Below are positions 36,018 through 45,131 of a stretch of 64,000 nt of DNA, piece by piece. Position 1 is the first letter of the stretch. Every line of letters begins with the position of its first letter. A model generated the notes under the pieces. The model had not been told where the DNA came from and ran no database searches. It saw only the letters and a program-made list of their open reading frames with translations. Position numbers and translations under genes: made by a program. This DNA is from Undibacterium piscinae (GTDB lineage Bacteria; Pseudomonadota; Gammaproteobacteria; Burkholderiales; Burkholderiaceae_D): assembly GCA_003970805.2 (NCBI GenBank), contig CP051152.1:2294001-2358000 (forward strand), written 5' to 3'.

Positions 36018-37328
36018 ATGAAATTGATTAAATCCCTGTTACTCGGCTCTGCAATGCTAGGCGCGGTCAGCGCCATGCCACTAGCCCAGGCTCAGGAGCA
36101 ATACATCCCTATCCTGTCGTATCGGGTTGGCCCTTATGCCTCAGGCGGCTCCGGTTTTTACGGTGGCGCGATTGATTACTTCAACCTGGTCAATGCCAAG
36201 GGCGGCCTGAATGGTGTCAAGATTTCCTGGGAAGAATGCGAAACCGAATACAACGCCTCACGCGGTGTCGAATGTTATGAACGCCTGAAGAAAAACAATG
36301 GCGGCGCCTCACTGGTAGAGCCGCTCTCTACCGGCATCGCCTACGGTATCCTGGACCGGGTTGCCGAAGATAAGATTCCCATGACGACGCTGGGCTATGG
36401 CCGTTCCGACGCCGCCAACGGCAAGGTCTTTCCCTACATCTTCCCTTTGATCACCAGCTACTGGAATCAGGCTGCCGCCATGACCAAATATCTGGGCGAT
36501 AAATCCGGCGGTATGGAAAAGCTCAAGGGCAAAAAAATCGTTCATCTGTATCACGATTCCGCCTTCGGCAAAGAGCCATTGCCAGTCTTGGAAGCGCAAG
36601 CCAAGCAATATGGCTTTGAGCTGATCAAGATTCCGGTAGCTCACCCTGGCAATGAACAGCAATCGCAATGGTTGCAAATCCGCCAGGCCAATCCTGACTA
36701 TGTGATTCTGTGGGGCTGGGGCGTGATGAATGCGGTGGCGATCAAAACCGCGCAGCGTAATGGCTTCTCGCGTGACAAGATGCTAGGCGTCTGGTGGGCC
36801 GGCTCGGAAGAAGACACGGTACCGGCAGGCGATGCGGCAAAGGGTTACACCACGATGACCTTCAACACGCCCGGCAATTACGCCGTGCTCGATGAAATCC
36901 GCAGCAAGGTCTATGCGGCCGGCAAAGGCAACCTGAGCGACAAGAGCCGCGTCGGTTCCGTGTATCACATGCGCGGCGTCACTGCGGCTATCCTGTGGAC
37001 CGAAGCGATACTCAAAGCGCAGGAAAAATACGGCAAAGGCAAACTCATGAGCAGCGAACAGATACGCTGGGGCTTTGAGAATCTGGACGTCAATGAAGCG
37101 CGTCAAAAAGCTCTGGGTGCACTGGGTATGTTCCCTCCGGTGAAAACCTCTTGCGATGATCACGAAGGCTCAGGCGCAGTCAAGGTTCAGCAATGGACAG
37201 GCGACAAATGGAAAGCCATTACGCCTAACTGGGTAGTCGGCGATAAGGCATTGACACGCGCCTTGCTGGAGGAATCCTCGGCCAAATATGCGGCAGAGAA
37301 AAAAATTACGCCAGCTTGCCCGAAATAG
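36018..37328 (+). CDS. Periplasmic substrate-binding protein of LivK type
   Basis: The 436-residue protein has a signal peptide (cleavage near LAQAQ) and a type I periplasmic binding fold: IPILSYRVGPYASGGSGFYG, then GVKISWEECETEYN and VHLYHDSAFGKEP. It supplies the ligand to the LivHM permease. The start at ATG 36018 follows an AGGAG site; the longer ORF upstream has no signal peptide. Divergence from true LivJ/LivK in the pocket region fits a non-amino-acid ligand, but this is inference from the neighbouring CoA ligases. Confidence 0.92.
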   Translation: MKLIKSLLLGSAMLGAVSAMPLAQAQEQYIPILSYRVGPYASGGSGFYGGAIDYFNLVNAKGGLNGVKISWEECETEYNASRGVECYERLKKNNGGASLVEPLSTGIAYGILDRVAEDKIPMTTLGYGRSDAANGKVFPYIFPLITSYWNQAAAMTKYLGDKSGGMEKLKGKKIVHLYHDSAFGKEPLPVLEAQAKQYGFELIKIPVAHPGNEQQSQWLQIRQANPDYVILWGWGVMNAVAIKTAQRNGFSRDKMLGVWWAGSEEDTVPAGDAAKGYTTMTFNTPGNYAVLDEIRSKVYAAGKGNLSDKSRVGSVYHMRGVTAAILWTEAILKAQEKYGKGKLMSSEQIRWGFENLDVNEARQKALGALGMFPPVKTSCDDHEGSGAVKVQQWTGDKWKAITPNWVVGDKALTRALLEESSAKYAAEKKITPACPK

Positions 37329-37468
37329 TTCCTCAGTGGGTTTTCCCCGCTTCTGCCGCGGTATGTCATTAGTTCTTTCCGCGCGGGAGCGGGGGTTTTT
37401 ACACCCCGTCTAAGCGTATTTTCGCAACACCAGTGTTAGTGCATTTACCCAGAACAGAGAACTTGATT

Positions 37469-38329
37469 ATGACCCACACAGCAAGCCCCAGCTCCTCCAG
37501 CGCTGCCAGTTCATTAAGCACCCCGGCCCCGGCCTACCTGAGCGTCAACAATATCGAGGTGATTTACGACCATGTGATACTGGTGCTCAAAGGGATTTCA
37601 CTGCAGGTGCCACAGGGGAAAATTGTCGCCCTGCTCGGGGCCAATGGTGCCGGCAAATCGACCACGCTCAAGGCCATTTCCACGCTATTGCGCAATGAGC
37701 GCGGCGATATTACCAAAGGCGACATCAGCTTTAAAGGCCAGCGCGTCGACCACCTGACACCGAATGAATTAGTCAAACGCGGCCTGTCGCAAGTGATGGA
37801 AGGGCGTCACTGTTTCGCCCATCTGAGCATAGAGGAAAACTTGCTGACCGGTGCCTATACGCGCCAGATTTCGCGCAGCGAACTAAAAGAATCACTGGAG
37901 ATGGTGTATCACTATTTTCCACGCCTGCGCCAACGCCGCAGCTCGCTGGCCGGGTACACCTCCGGTGGTGAGCAGCAGATGTGCGCGATCGGCCGCGCCC
38001 TGATGGCGAAACCTTCGATGATCTTGCTGGACGAGCCATCAATGGGCATCGCACCGCAATTGGTGGAAGAGATCTTTGAAATCGTCAAAAGTCTCAACGT
38101 CAAGGAAAACGTCTCTTTCCTGCTGGCCGAACAAAATACCAATACCGCTTTGCGCTATGCCGACTTTGGCTACATTCTGGAAAACGGCAGGGTCGTGATG
38201 GAAGGTGATGCCAAGGAACTGGCATCGAATGAAGACGTCAAGGAATTTTATCTGGGGGTTTCGGGTGCCGGTCGCAAGAGTTTCCGCGAAATGAAATTTT
38301 ATCGACGTCGCAAACGCTGGCTGGCATAA
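37469..38329 (+). CDS. livF: Branched-chain-type ABC transporter ATPase LivF
   Basis: The 286-residue ATPase has Walker A GANGAGKST, signature TSGGEQQM, Walker B MILLDEPSMG and the switch region LLAEQNTN. It carries an N-terminal Ser/Ala-rich extension of about 25 residues not usual in LivF. The C-terminus also extends some 20 residues with a basic stretch (FYRRRKRW). The start is ATG 37469; twelve earlier codons are in frame but lack a better ribosome site. Confidence 0.92.
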   Translation: MTHTASPSSSSAASSLSTPAPAYLSVNNIEVIYDHVILVLKGISLQVPQGKIVALLGANGAGKSTTLKAISTLLRNERGDITKGDISFKGQRVDHLTPNELVKRGLSQVMEGRHCFAHLSIEENLLTGAYTRQISRSELKESLEMVYHYFPRLRQRRSSLAGYTSGGEQQMCAIGRALMAKPSMILLDEPSMGIAPQLVEEIFEIVKSLNVKENVSFLLAEQNTNTALRYADFGYILENGRVVMEGDAKELASNEDVKEFYLGVSGAGRKSFREMKFYRRRKRWLA

Positions 38330-38383
38330 GCCAGACCTCACGAATAAACATTTTGTTCTCCGCTATTCCAACTTCAGATAAGT

Positions 38384-39661
38384 ATGAGCCTAAGTATGAA
38401 CCTAAGTGACTATTTAGATGCGCTTGAAACCCGCAATCCACAAAGCCGCGAACAGGCTTTGATGACACGCCTGCCGCAACTGGTGGCGCAAGCCCAGACC
38501 AGTCCGGGGTGGGCGGAGATATTGCACGACGTCAAAGCGGCTGATATCAGAAGCCGCAGCGCGCTGGCGCAACTACCGGTGACCCGTAAGTCTGACCTGT
38601 ATGGGTTGCAACGCCGGCGTCTGCCGTTTGGCGGGCTCAACAGCACGCCGGCCCATCAGTTGCAACGCATCTTCATGTCGCCCGGCCCTATCTTTGATCC
38701 GGAAGGCCGCGGCCAGGACTGGTGGCGCTTTGCCCGGCCTTTGCATGCCGCCGGGTTGCGTAGCGGCCACCTGATACAAAACTGTTTTTCCTATCATTTC
38801 ACGCCTGCCGCTTACATGGTCGAAGGCGCAGCCGCCAAGCTAGGCTGCGTGATTATTCCGGCCGGTGCCGGACAGACTGAAATGCAGGTACAAGCCATCA
38901 CCGAATTACGCCCGGACGCCTATGTAGGCACGCCCAGCTTTTTAAAAATCATCATAGAGAAGGCACTCGAACTCGGTGCCGATATCTCCAGCCTGCAACG
39001 TGCGGTAGTCGGTGCCGAAGCCCTGCCGCCCTCATTGCGCCATTGGCTACAGCAACATGGAGTGCCGCTGGTATTGCAGTTGTATGCCTCGGCTGACATC
39101 GGCAATATCGCCTATGAAACCGCGACCGATGGCGTGCTCAATCCCGGCATGGTGCTTGATGAAGATCTGATTTTGGAAATCGTGCGACCCGGCACCGGTG
39201 ATCTGGTGGCCGAGGGCGAAGTCGGTGAAGTGGTGATCAGCTCATTTAATCCCGATTATCCGCTGCTGCGTTTTGGCACCGGCGATATGTCGGCGATACT
39301 GCCCGGCATCTCACCCTGTGGCCGCAGCAATACCCGTATCAAGGGCTGGATGGGGCGTGCCGACCAGACTACCAAGGTCAAGGGCATGTTCGTGCACCCA
39401 TCGCAAGTGGCGGAAATCCTCAAACGCCACCCGGAAATCAGCAAGGCACGTCTGGTCGTTACCGGTGAAATGGCAAACGATGCCATGAGCCTGCACTGTG
39501 AACTAAATGATGCAGCTAGTCCCCAAAACGAAGCGCTGAAAACCGCGCTGGTAGCCAGCATACGCGACATCACCAAGCTACGCGGCGACGTCACTTTTGT
39601 CGCTAGCGGCAGCCTGGCTAATGACGGCAAGGTAATCGATGATGTACGCAAATACGAGTAG
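38384..39661 (+). CDS. Phenylacetate-CoA ligase-like AMP-binding protein
   Basis: The 425-residue protein resembles PaaK-type ligases: an N-terminal helical start, a region TRKSDLYGLQ, FSYHFTPAAYMVEGAAAKLG, the acyl-site motif LYASADIGNIAYET, and a C-terminal domain with GRADQTTKVKGMFV. It should activate an aryl or related acid with CoA. It ends the transporter cluster, 54 bp after livF. Together with the first ligase it suggests uptake and CoA trapping of an aromatic or medium-chain acid. The exact substrate is not visible. Confidence 0.85.
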   Translation: MSLSMNLSDYLDALETRNPQSREQALMTRLPQLVAQAQTSPGWAEILHDVKAADIRSRSALAQLPVTRKSDLYGLQRRRLPFGGLNSTPAHQLQRIFMSPGPIFDPEGRGQDWWRFARPLHAAGLRSGHLIQNCFSYHFTPAAYMVEGAAAKLGCVIIPAGAGQTEMQVQAITELRPDAYVGTPSFLKIIIEKALELGADISSLQRAVVGAEALPPSLRHWLQQHGVPLVLQLYASADIGNIAYETATDGVLNPGMVLDEDLILEIVRPGTGDLVAEGEVGEVVISSFNPDYPLLRFGTGDMSAILPGISPCGRSNTRIKGWMGRADQTTKVKGMFVHPSQVAEILKRHPEISKARLVVTGEMANDAMSLHCELNDAASPQNEALKTALVASIRDITKLRGDVTFVASGSLANDGKVIDDVRKYE

Positions 39662-39760
39662 TTGTATCCTGATAGCAACAATTTGAATATAAAGAAGTGT
39701 TTGTTTTTTTACCGTGTCATACTTGTTTTTCCTTTTACCCCTTAGCTTAGAGAACTCAAT

Positions 39761-40225
39761 ATGCAAAAATTTTTCAAGATTTTCTTGCTCACGATTTTTT
39801 CTTTCACCCTCGCCAATTCAGCCTTGGCGGCGGATCATGGTTCTGCCGAAGAAGCGCAAGCCCTGGTAAAAAAAGCCATCGCGTACATCAAAGCTAACGG
39901 GGCGGAAAAAGCCTATGCCGAATTTAGCAATCCCAAGGGCTCATTTGTCGATCGCGATCTCTACATTTACGTCGCCGATTTCACCGGCAAGGCGCTGGCG
40001 CACGGTGCCAACATTAAACTGGTCGGCAAAGATATCCGTACTTTGCGCGACGTCGATAACAAAGCCTTCGTCATCGACATTCTGGCTCTGGCCGAGAGCA
40101 AAGGGCATGGTTGGGTAGACTATAAATGGCCGAATCCGGCAGACAAAAACAAGGCCATCGTGCAGAAATCCACCTACTTTGAAAAATCCGGCGACGTGAT
40201 TGTCGCCTGCGGCATCTACAAATAA
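39761..40225 (+). CDS. Small secreted single-Cache (sCache_2-like) domain protein
   Basis: The 154-residue protein has a signal peptide (cleavage near SALAA) and one Cache-like domain: AYIKANGAEKAYAEFSNPKG, DLYIYVADFTGKALAHGAN, GHGWVDYKWPNP and KSTYFEKSGDVIVACGIYK. The usual sensor context (a kinase or chemoreceptor) is missing, so it is a free periplasmic domain, perhaps a ligand-binding partner. A terminator follows. It is a single-gene unit. Confidence 0.85.
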   Translation: MQKFFKIFLLTIFSFTLANSALAADHGSAEEAQALVKKAIAYIKANGAEKAYAEFSNPKGSFVDRDLYIYVADFTGKALAHGANIKLVGKDIRTLRDVDNKAFVIDILALAESKGHGWVDYKWPNPADKNKAIVQKSTYFEKSGDVIVACGIYK

Positions 40226-40287
40226 GTTATTCCGGCATTTTTCCCGGCCACGGCTAACTGTGGCACAAGCATAAAATGACTGAAAGC

Positions 40288-40322
40288 AAAAACGGCAGCT
40301 CATACAAGAGCCGCCGTTTTTT
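40288..40322 (+). terminator. Intrinsic terminator after the Cache gene
   Basis: A stem pairing AAAAACGGC and GCTC (one mismatch between them) with GAGC and GCCGTTTTT across a six-base loop ends in a T tract. Confidence 0.75.
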
Positions 40323-40371
40323 ATTGGCCGGCATTGCCATACCAGCGTGATTCGCCATACACTGCCGCCTT

Positions 40372-41109
40372 ATGTCAGCGCCTACTTCTACATTGAACTC
40401 ACCTGCCGTTCCCCCGCTCACGCTGCTACTGATACCTGGCTTCATGTGCGATGCCAGCCTGTGGCAGGCGATGTTGCCCGCGTTATCTGCGATCGCGCCA
40501 GTCCGGTTTGCCGATATCAATGAAGGCGGTAGCATCGAAGCGATGGCGGTACGCATCGCTGCAACGCTCCCGGAGCGCTGTGTACTAATCGGGTTTTCAC
40601 TGGGCGGCTACGTGGCACGCCGCGTCGCCTACCTGGCACCAGATAAGCTCGCTGGTCTGGTCTTGCTCAATACCTCGGCACGTGCCAGCACTGCGCAAGA
40701 ATTAAGCCGCAATCAGCAACAGATCAGTATGTCCCAACTGTATCCGTTCAAAGGGCAGACGCTCACCGCACTCAAGCGCGCGCTGCATCCGGACAGGACC
40801 GATGATGCGGCCTTGCTGGCACATCTGCAGGCCATGTCGCTCAATTTAGGCAAGGAGGTTTTCTTGCGCCAGCTGGGATTGGTGCGGCACGACGGGCATG
40901 CCGAATTAGCGCAGATTACTTGTCCGGGTCTGGTCATCTCCAGCCGCAACGATCAGATGCGGGCTATCGAAGAAGCCGGGAAATTGACCAACGGCCTGCC
41001 AGATTCCAAGCTGCATATACTGGAAGATTGCGGCCACATGTCACCGCTGGAACAGCCTGAAATAGTCTGCCAGTTACTACGCGACTGGCTGCAATCGAAG
41101 CTAGCTTAA
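40372..41109 (+). CDS. Alpha/beta hydrolase
   Basis: The 245-residue protein has the oxyanion start LLLIPGFMCDASLW, the nucleophile elbow IGFSLGGYVA (Ser about 87), and the late Asp and His regions CPGLVISSRNDQM and EDCGHMSPLEQPE. It may be an esterase, thioesterase or related enzyme; no substrate can be assigned. It is convergent with the carbonic anhydrase gene, with only 39 bp between stops. Confidence 0.9.
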   Translation: MSAPTSTLNSPAVPPLTLLLIPGFMCDASLWQAMLPALSAIAPVRFADINEGGSIEAMAVRIAATLPERCVLIGFSLGGYVARRVAYLAPDKLAGLVLLNTSARASTAQELSRNQQQISMSQLYPFKGQTLTALKRALHPDRTDDAALLAHLQAMSLNLGKEVFLRQLGLVRHDGHAELAQITCPGLVISSRNDQMRAIEEAGKLTNGLPDSKLHILEDCGHMSPLEQPEIVCQLLRDWLQSKLA

Positions 41110-41148
41110 GCACCGGCCCGATTTCAAATGAGATCGGGCCAGGGTAAT

Positions 41149-42222
41149 TTAATTCGATTCCTTGATCAAACGCCCGGCAGTCTTTTGTATCGGTCTGGCG
41201 TTCATAGGATAGAGGCGGCTGAAAATGGCCAGTTGTTCCGGCGAGACTTCGATAGGCTCTTTCATCACTAACCACAATACCCCTTCGCTGCACGGTGGCG
41301 TGGTCAAGGATCCCATGTAAGTGTAGTAATCACGCTTGGTCGGCAAGATCTGGTTCAGATCCATGGCGCTAAGCGCCAATACCGCCTCGTTTTTTTCCAG
41401 TGGCAGGTTATTCCAGACCGTTTGCACCAAAGCCTGGGCCTTGCCGCGTTCTATCAGCACCGCAACCACGGCCAAGCGGCCATCGCCATCCTTGTGCACC
41501 AGATGCACCACCATCTCAAAACCGCGCCCATTGATGCGCTCTTCCGATGGCTTATGGAAATGGAATTGCAGCAACTCATAGTTGCGGCCGGACACGTTGA
41601 TGAAATTGCCGGCACCCAGATTGACCTGTATGGTGTGGCCGTTATCCGTCACGGTGAAACGCGAGGGCTTGTAATCAAAGGTCAGCGGATCGAGATCGAC
41701 CCGGATACCTTCACGGATATCTATCGGCGACTGGCGCTGGCCGCTATCACATTTGGCATTCGCCGGATTGAGCTTACCCCAGCTCAGCGGACCACCCTCG
41801 CCCTCATAACTCCAGTGAATTGCACTGTGCGCACCGGCAGCACCCAGGGCCGCGGCATTGGCGGCATGCGCATCGAGCTGCGCTTTAGGCTTGGCTTGTT
41901 CAGGACGCTTGACCGCAGGCGCATAGCTTCTGACCACAGGCCTGGGCTTGGCGGCCTCTTCTTTTTCCTTGCGCAATACGGCAAGCCGGTCAGCGATCTT
42001 GACCGCCAATTCATCTGCCGCCAGTGATTCCTTCTGGCGCGCAGCCTCGGCTGCTTTCGCCTCTTTTTCCTTACTCGACTTGCTCGATTTGCTCGATTTG
42101 CTCTCTTCCTTGTCGCTAGCCTCTTCTTTGGAAGAAGTTTTGATGGACTTGGAAGGTGGATCGTTTGCGATCGCCGATCCACAGATCAGCAGTGACACGA
42201 ACACGGCAGATAGACGGCGCAT
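41149..42222 (-). CDS. Alpha-class carbonic anhydrase with charged N-terminal extension
   Basis: The 357-residue protein has a signal peptide (cleavage near SAIAN) and a C-terminal alpha carbonic anhydrase domain of about 225 residues. The zinc ligands are in LLQFHFHKPSEE and EMVVHLVHKD, with YMGSLTTPPCSEGVLW also intact. It hydrates CO2 in the periplasm. Between them lie about 90 residues rich in Lys, Glu, Ser and Ala, with repeated KSSKSSK coded by a short DNA repeat, probably a flexible or coiled-coil spacer. The start is ATG 42222; five upstream codons begin with TTG. Confidence 0.92.
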   Translation of the reverse strand: MRRLSAVFVSLLICGSAIANDPPSKSIKTSSKEEASDKEESKSSKSSKSSKEKEAKAAEAARQKESLAADELAVKIADRLAVLRKEKEEAAKPRPVVRSYAPAVKRPEQAKPKAQLDAHAANAAALGAAGAHSAIHWSYEGEGGPLSWGKLNPANAKCDSGQRQSPIDIREGIRVDLDPLTFDYKPSRFTVTDNGHTIQVNLGAGNFINVSGRNYELLQFHFHKPSEERINGRGFEMVVHLVHKDGDGRLAVVAVLIERGKAQALVQTVWNNLPLEKNEAVLALSAMDLNQILPTKRDYYTYMGSLTTPPCSEGVLWLVMKEPIEVSPEQLAIFSRLYPMNARPIQKTAGRLIKESN

Positions 42223-42397
42223 AATATGGTCAATCAAAAAGAGAAGATAGTCTGGTTACGGCTTGCCAGGCAAAAACTTGAATTCCCGATAGCAATATTG
42301 TTTGATGCGGAAGAGGGTTCAGAATAAGCCGCCTCACTTTGTCGCTGAAACTGACGAAAACCGCGGAAAAATGAGCATTTTCTGTCATTACTGAGAA

Positions 42398-42428
42398 AAA
42401 TAATGGCATCACGCAGATGCCATTATTT
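42398..42428. terminator. Hairpin terminator of the flavin oxidoreductase gene
   Basis: Perfect 13-base arms AAATAATGGCATC and GATGCCATTATTT enclose a five-base loop, 35 bp beyond the stop. A T-rich run follows on the minus strand. Confidence 0.8.
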
Positions 42429-42462
42429 CACAAGCTAACCGGAATCAACTCCGGCACTATAC

Positions 42463-43434
42463 TCAGATCGCCAGTACGCGCGCCTTGGCCGCCTGGTATT
42501 CGGCAGTGAAACGAGCCACCACTTCTGCCACCGTCGGGGCATCGTCCATCAAGCCTACGCCCTGGCCTGCGCCCCAGATGTCGCGCCAGGCTTTGGCACC
42601 GCTGGCACCACCGAAATCCATCTTGCTCTTGTCGGCAACCGGCAAGGCATCCGGATCCAAACCGGCGGCGACGATGGATTTTTTCAGGTAATTGCCGTGT
42701 ACGCCGGTAAACAAATTGGTGTAGACGATGTCAGCGGCAGTCGATTCGATGATCGCCTGACGATAGGCATCATCAACATTTGATTCCTTGGTCGCCAGCC
42801 AGCGCGAACCGATATACGCGAAATCGGCGCCCATCGCCAACGCTGCCAGTATCGCATCGCCGCTAGCGATAGCGCCGGACAAGGCGATCGGTCCCTTGAA
42901 AAATTTACGCACTTCACCCACCAAGGCGAACGGTGACAAGCCACCGGCATGGCCACCGGCACCGGTCGCCACCAGAATCAAGCCATCGACACCGGCTTCC
43001 AGCGCCTTTTGTGCGTGGCGGATAGAGATCACGTCATGCAACACGATGCCGCCGTAGCTATGGATGGCGTCGAGCATCTCTTTCGGCGGTGCGCGCAATG
43101 AAGAGATGATGATAGGCACCTGATGCTTGACGCACATGGCGACGTCTGCCGCCAGCCTGTCGTTGGATTGATGGACGATCTGGTTGACCGCAATCGGGCC
43201 CACTTTGGCATCCGGATTGGCGGCCTGATACGCGACCAACTCGGCTTTCAGGTCGGTCAGCCAGGTGTCGAGCAATTCTGCCGGACGTGCATTGAGCGCA
43301 GGAAAAGAGCCGACTATCCCGGCTTTGCATTGTGCCGCGACCAGGGCCGGGCCACTGGCGATGAACATAGGGGAGGCGATCACCGGCAAGGCGAGATTCT
43401 GTAGTGCTTTTGGCAAATGGGAAGTGCTGGTCAT
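42463..43434 (-). CDS. Nitronate monooxygenase-family flavin oxidoreductase
   Basis: The 323-residue TIM-barrel protein has the family pattern: ASPMFIASGPALVAAQCKAG at the N-terminus and the phosphate-binding LVATGAGGHAGGLSPFAL with His about residue 170. It uses FMN. Members include nitronate monooxygenases and enoyl-ACP reductase II-like enzymes; the name nitronate monooxygenase is often applied loosely. Divergence from a TetR regulator and a dienoyl-CoA isomerase-like gene suggests a role in unsaturated or unusual acyl metabolism. Confidence 0.88.
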   Translation of the reverse strand: MTSTSHLPKALQNLALPVIASPMFIASGPALVAAQCKAGIVGSFPALNARPAELLDTWLTDLKAELVAYQAANPDAKVGPIAVNQIVHQSNDRLAADVAMCVKHQVPIIISSLRAPPKEMLDAIHSYGGIVLHDVISIRHAQKALEAGVDGLILVATGAGGHAGGLSPFALVGEVRKFFKGPIALSGAIASGDAILAALAMGADFAYIGSRWLATKESNVDDAYRQAIIESTAADIVYTNLFTGVHGNYLKKSIVAAGLDPDALPVADKSKMDFGGASGAKAWRDIWGAGQGVGLMDDAPTVAEVVARFTAEYQAAKARVLAI

Positions 43435-43485
43435 AATCCTTTTTCCTGTCTCTGGTGGCGGTCGAGTTGGTAATTTTTAATGTTA

Positions 43486-43503
43486 CTGATATGATGTTAT
43501 CAG
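43486..43503. promoter_or_regulatory. Candidate TetR operator between divergent genes
   Basis: Six-base inverted arms CTGATA and TATCAG with a six-base spacer lie in the 111-bp gap between the flavin enzyme and TetR genes, a position from which both could be controlled. Confidence 0.5.
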
Positions 43504-43545
43504 AAAAAACGTTGTTTTTCACTTTGAATATGAGATGGTGTTTGT

Positions 43546-44223
43546 ATGAGTAAAACAAAAGTTGTCGATTTTCGCCAGGCTCAGGACGAGCTGCGTGTCT
43601 CGCTGCGCCAGGGCATGTTAGACGCCGCCTCACGCTTGCTGGTAGAAGAAGGTGCCGCCGCGCTGACGGTGCGCAAGGTGGCCGAAGCGGTCAATTGCTC
43701 AACCACGCTGTTGTATTCCATCTTTGGCGGCAAGGACGGCTTATCCAACGCCCTGTATCTGGAAGGCTTTGCCCGCTTCAAGCAAGATTTCGCCGAGTTT
43801 CAAAATAATCTAAGCACCAGCAATCTCAGCGCAAACAAGACCGGTGCCAGCAACCCTGCCGCTCAGGGCATAGACCGCTTATGGCTGTACGCGGCTAGCT
43901 ATCACGATTACGCCCGCCGCAATCCCAGCTACTACATGGTGATGTTTGGCGACGCCATTGCCGGCTTCGTGCCGCCGCTGGAATCGCGCACCGCCGCCTG
44001 GGAATCCTTCACGCCGCTAATCGCCGAATTTGAGCAATGCATGCAACAAGGCAGCTTGCCCGCCTCCAACCCCGGCATGGCAGCGCGCCTGTTGTGGTCG
44101 GCCATGCACGGGGTGATCAGTCTGGAACTGAAAGGCTATTACCTGAAAAAAGAACACTCGGACGAACTGTATCGCGCCGCCGTGCGCGCCGTCCTGCACT
44201 CGCTAGCCCATCCGGAAGACTAA
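43546..44223 (+). CDS. TetR/AcrR-family regulator
   Basis: The 225-residue protein has an N-terminal TetR helix-turn-helix (LLVEEGAAALTVRKVAEAVN, then CSTTLLYSIFGGKDGL) and a helical ligand domain with a WHG-type C-terminal part (LLWSAMHGVISLELKGY). It is likely a repressor of the divergent flavin oxidoreductase and its own downstream crotonase gene, responding to an acyl-CoA or related ligand. The crotonase gene follows 53 bp later in the same direction. Confidence 0.9.
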   Translation: MSKTKVVDFRQAQDELRVSLRQGMLDAASRLLVEEGAAALTVRKVAEAVNCSTTLLYSIFGGKDGLSNALYLEGFARFKQDFAEFQNNLSTSNLSANKTGASNPAAQGIDRLWLYAASYHDYARRNPSYYMVMFGDAIAGFVPPLESRTAAWESFTPLIAEFEQCMQQGSLPASNPGMAARLLWSAMHGVISLELKGYYLKKEHSDELYRAAVRAVLHSLAHPED

Positions 44224-44276
44224 GTTTTACCCTCTACTTTACCTTCGTCCATTTACCGAAAAAACCAGGAGCCGCC

Positions 44277-45131
44277 ATGACTTACCAATGTTTCGAGTTC
44301 AGCATCAGCAACAAGATCGCCCACCTGCAATTTAACCGTCCTGACAGCATGAACACCATGCAGCCGGTATTTTTCCGCGAACTGGTTAACATCTTGCAAG
44401 GCTTGCAGCGCGACGCCAGCGCACGCGCCTTAGTGATCTCCTCGACGGGTAAGCATTTCACCGCCGGCATGGCGCTGGACGTATTTGCCGGCGGCGGTAT
44501 GACACTGGACGACACCAGCGCCATCGGCCGCGCGAATATCTCGCTGGTTCTGCATGACATGCACCAGTCTTTCAACCTGATCGAACAACTGCGCATGCCG
44601 GTGATCGCAGCCATCCATGGTGGCTGCATAGGCGGCGGGGTCGACCTGATCTGCGCTACCGATATCCGTCTGGCCAGCAAAGACGCCTTCTTCTGCATTC
44701 AGGAAATCAATATCGGCATGACCGCCGATCTGGGTACGCTGCAACGCCTGCCTAAGCTGATTCCGGAAGGCATAGTCCACGAAATGGCCTACACCGGCCG
44801 TCGTCTGCCAGCCGCACGCGCACTGGCGGTGGGTCTGGTCAATGAAGTCTTCGAGACCCAGGAAGCGATGCTGGAAGCGGCGATGCTGATGGCCGCGGAA
44901 ATCGCGCAAAAACCACCGGTAGCGATCTGGGGCAGCAAACAGGCGATCCACTACGCGCGTGACCACGCTACCCAAGACGCGCTGCAGCAAATGGGTTGGC
45001 TGCAATCAGGCATCTGGCAAAGCAGCAATCTGATGGAAGCCTTCATGGCCAAACAGCAGGGCCGCCCAACCAACTACCCCGACCTGCCGGCCACAATGTC
45101 CTTCGCCGATGCCCCGTATCAACTGAAGTAA
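44277..45131 (+). CDS. Crotonase, dienoyl-CoA isomerase-like
   Basis: The 284-residue enoyl-CoA hydratase/isomerase-fold protein has the oxyanion regions FTAGMALDVFAGGG and IHGGCIGGGVDLICATDIRL. The catalytic section EINIGMTADLGTLQRLPKLI matches the pattern of delta3,5-delta2,4-dienoyl-CoA isomerases (acidic residues in EINIG and ADLG) rather than standard enoyl-CoA hydratases. It should shift double bonds of unsaturated acyl-CoA in beta-oxidation. The start follows an AGGAG site. It is probably co-transcribed with the TetR gene. Confidence 0.88.
   Translation: MTYQCFEFSISNKIAHLQFNRPDSMNTMQPVFFRELVNILQGLQRDASARALVISSTGKHFTAGMALDVFAGGGMTLDDTSAIGRANISLVLHDMHQSFNLIEQLRMPVIAAIHGGCIGGGVDLICATDIRLASKDAFFCIQEINIGMTADLGTLQRLPKLIPEGIVHEMAYTGRRLPAARALAVGLVNEVFETQEAMLEAAMLMAAEIAQKPPVAIWGSKQAIHYARDHATQDALQQMGWLQSGIWQSSNLMEAFMAKQQGRPTNYPDLPATMSFADAPYQLK

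Noticed and set aside
37326..37425. Terminator after the substrate-binding protein gene
   Set aside because: GC-rich segments can pair weakly (CGGGG with CCCCG), but the stem is short and the livF gene follows in the same operon.
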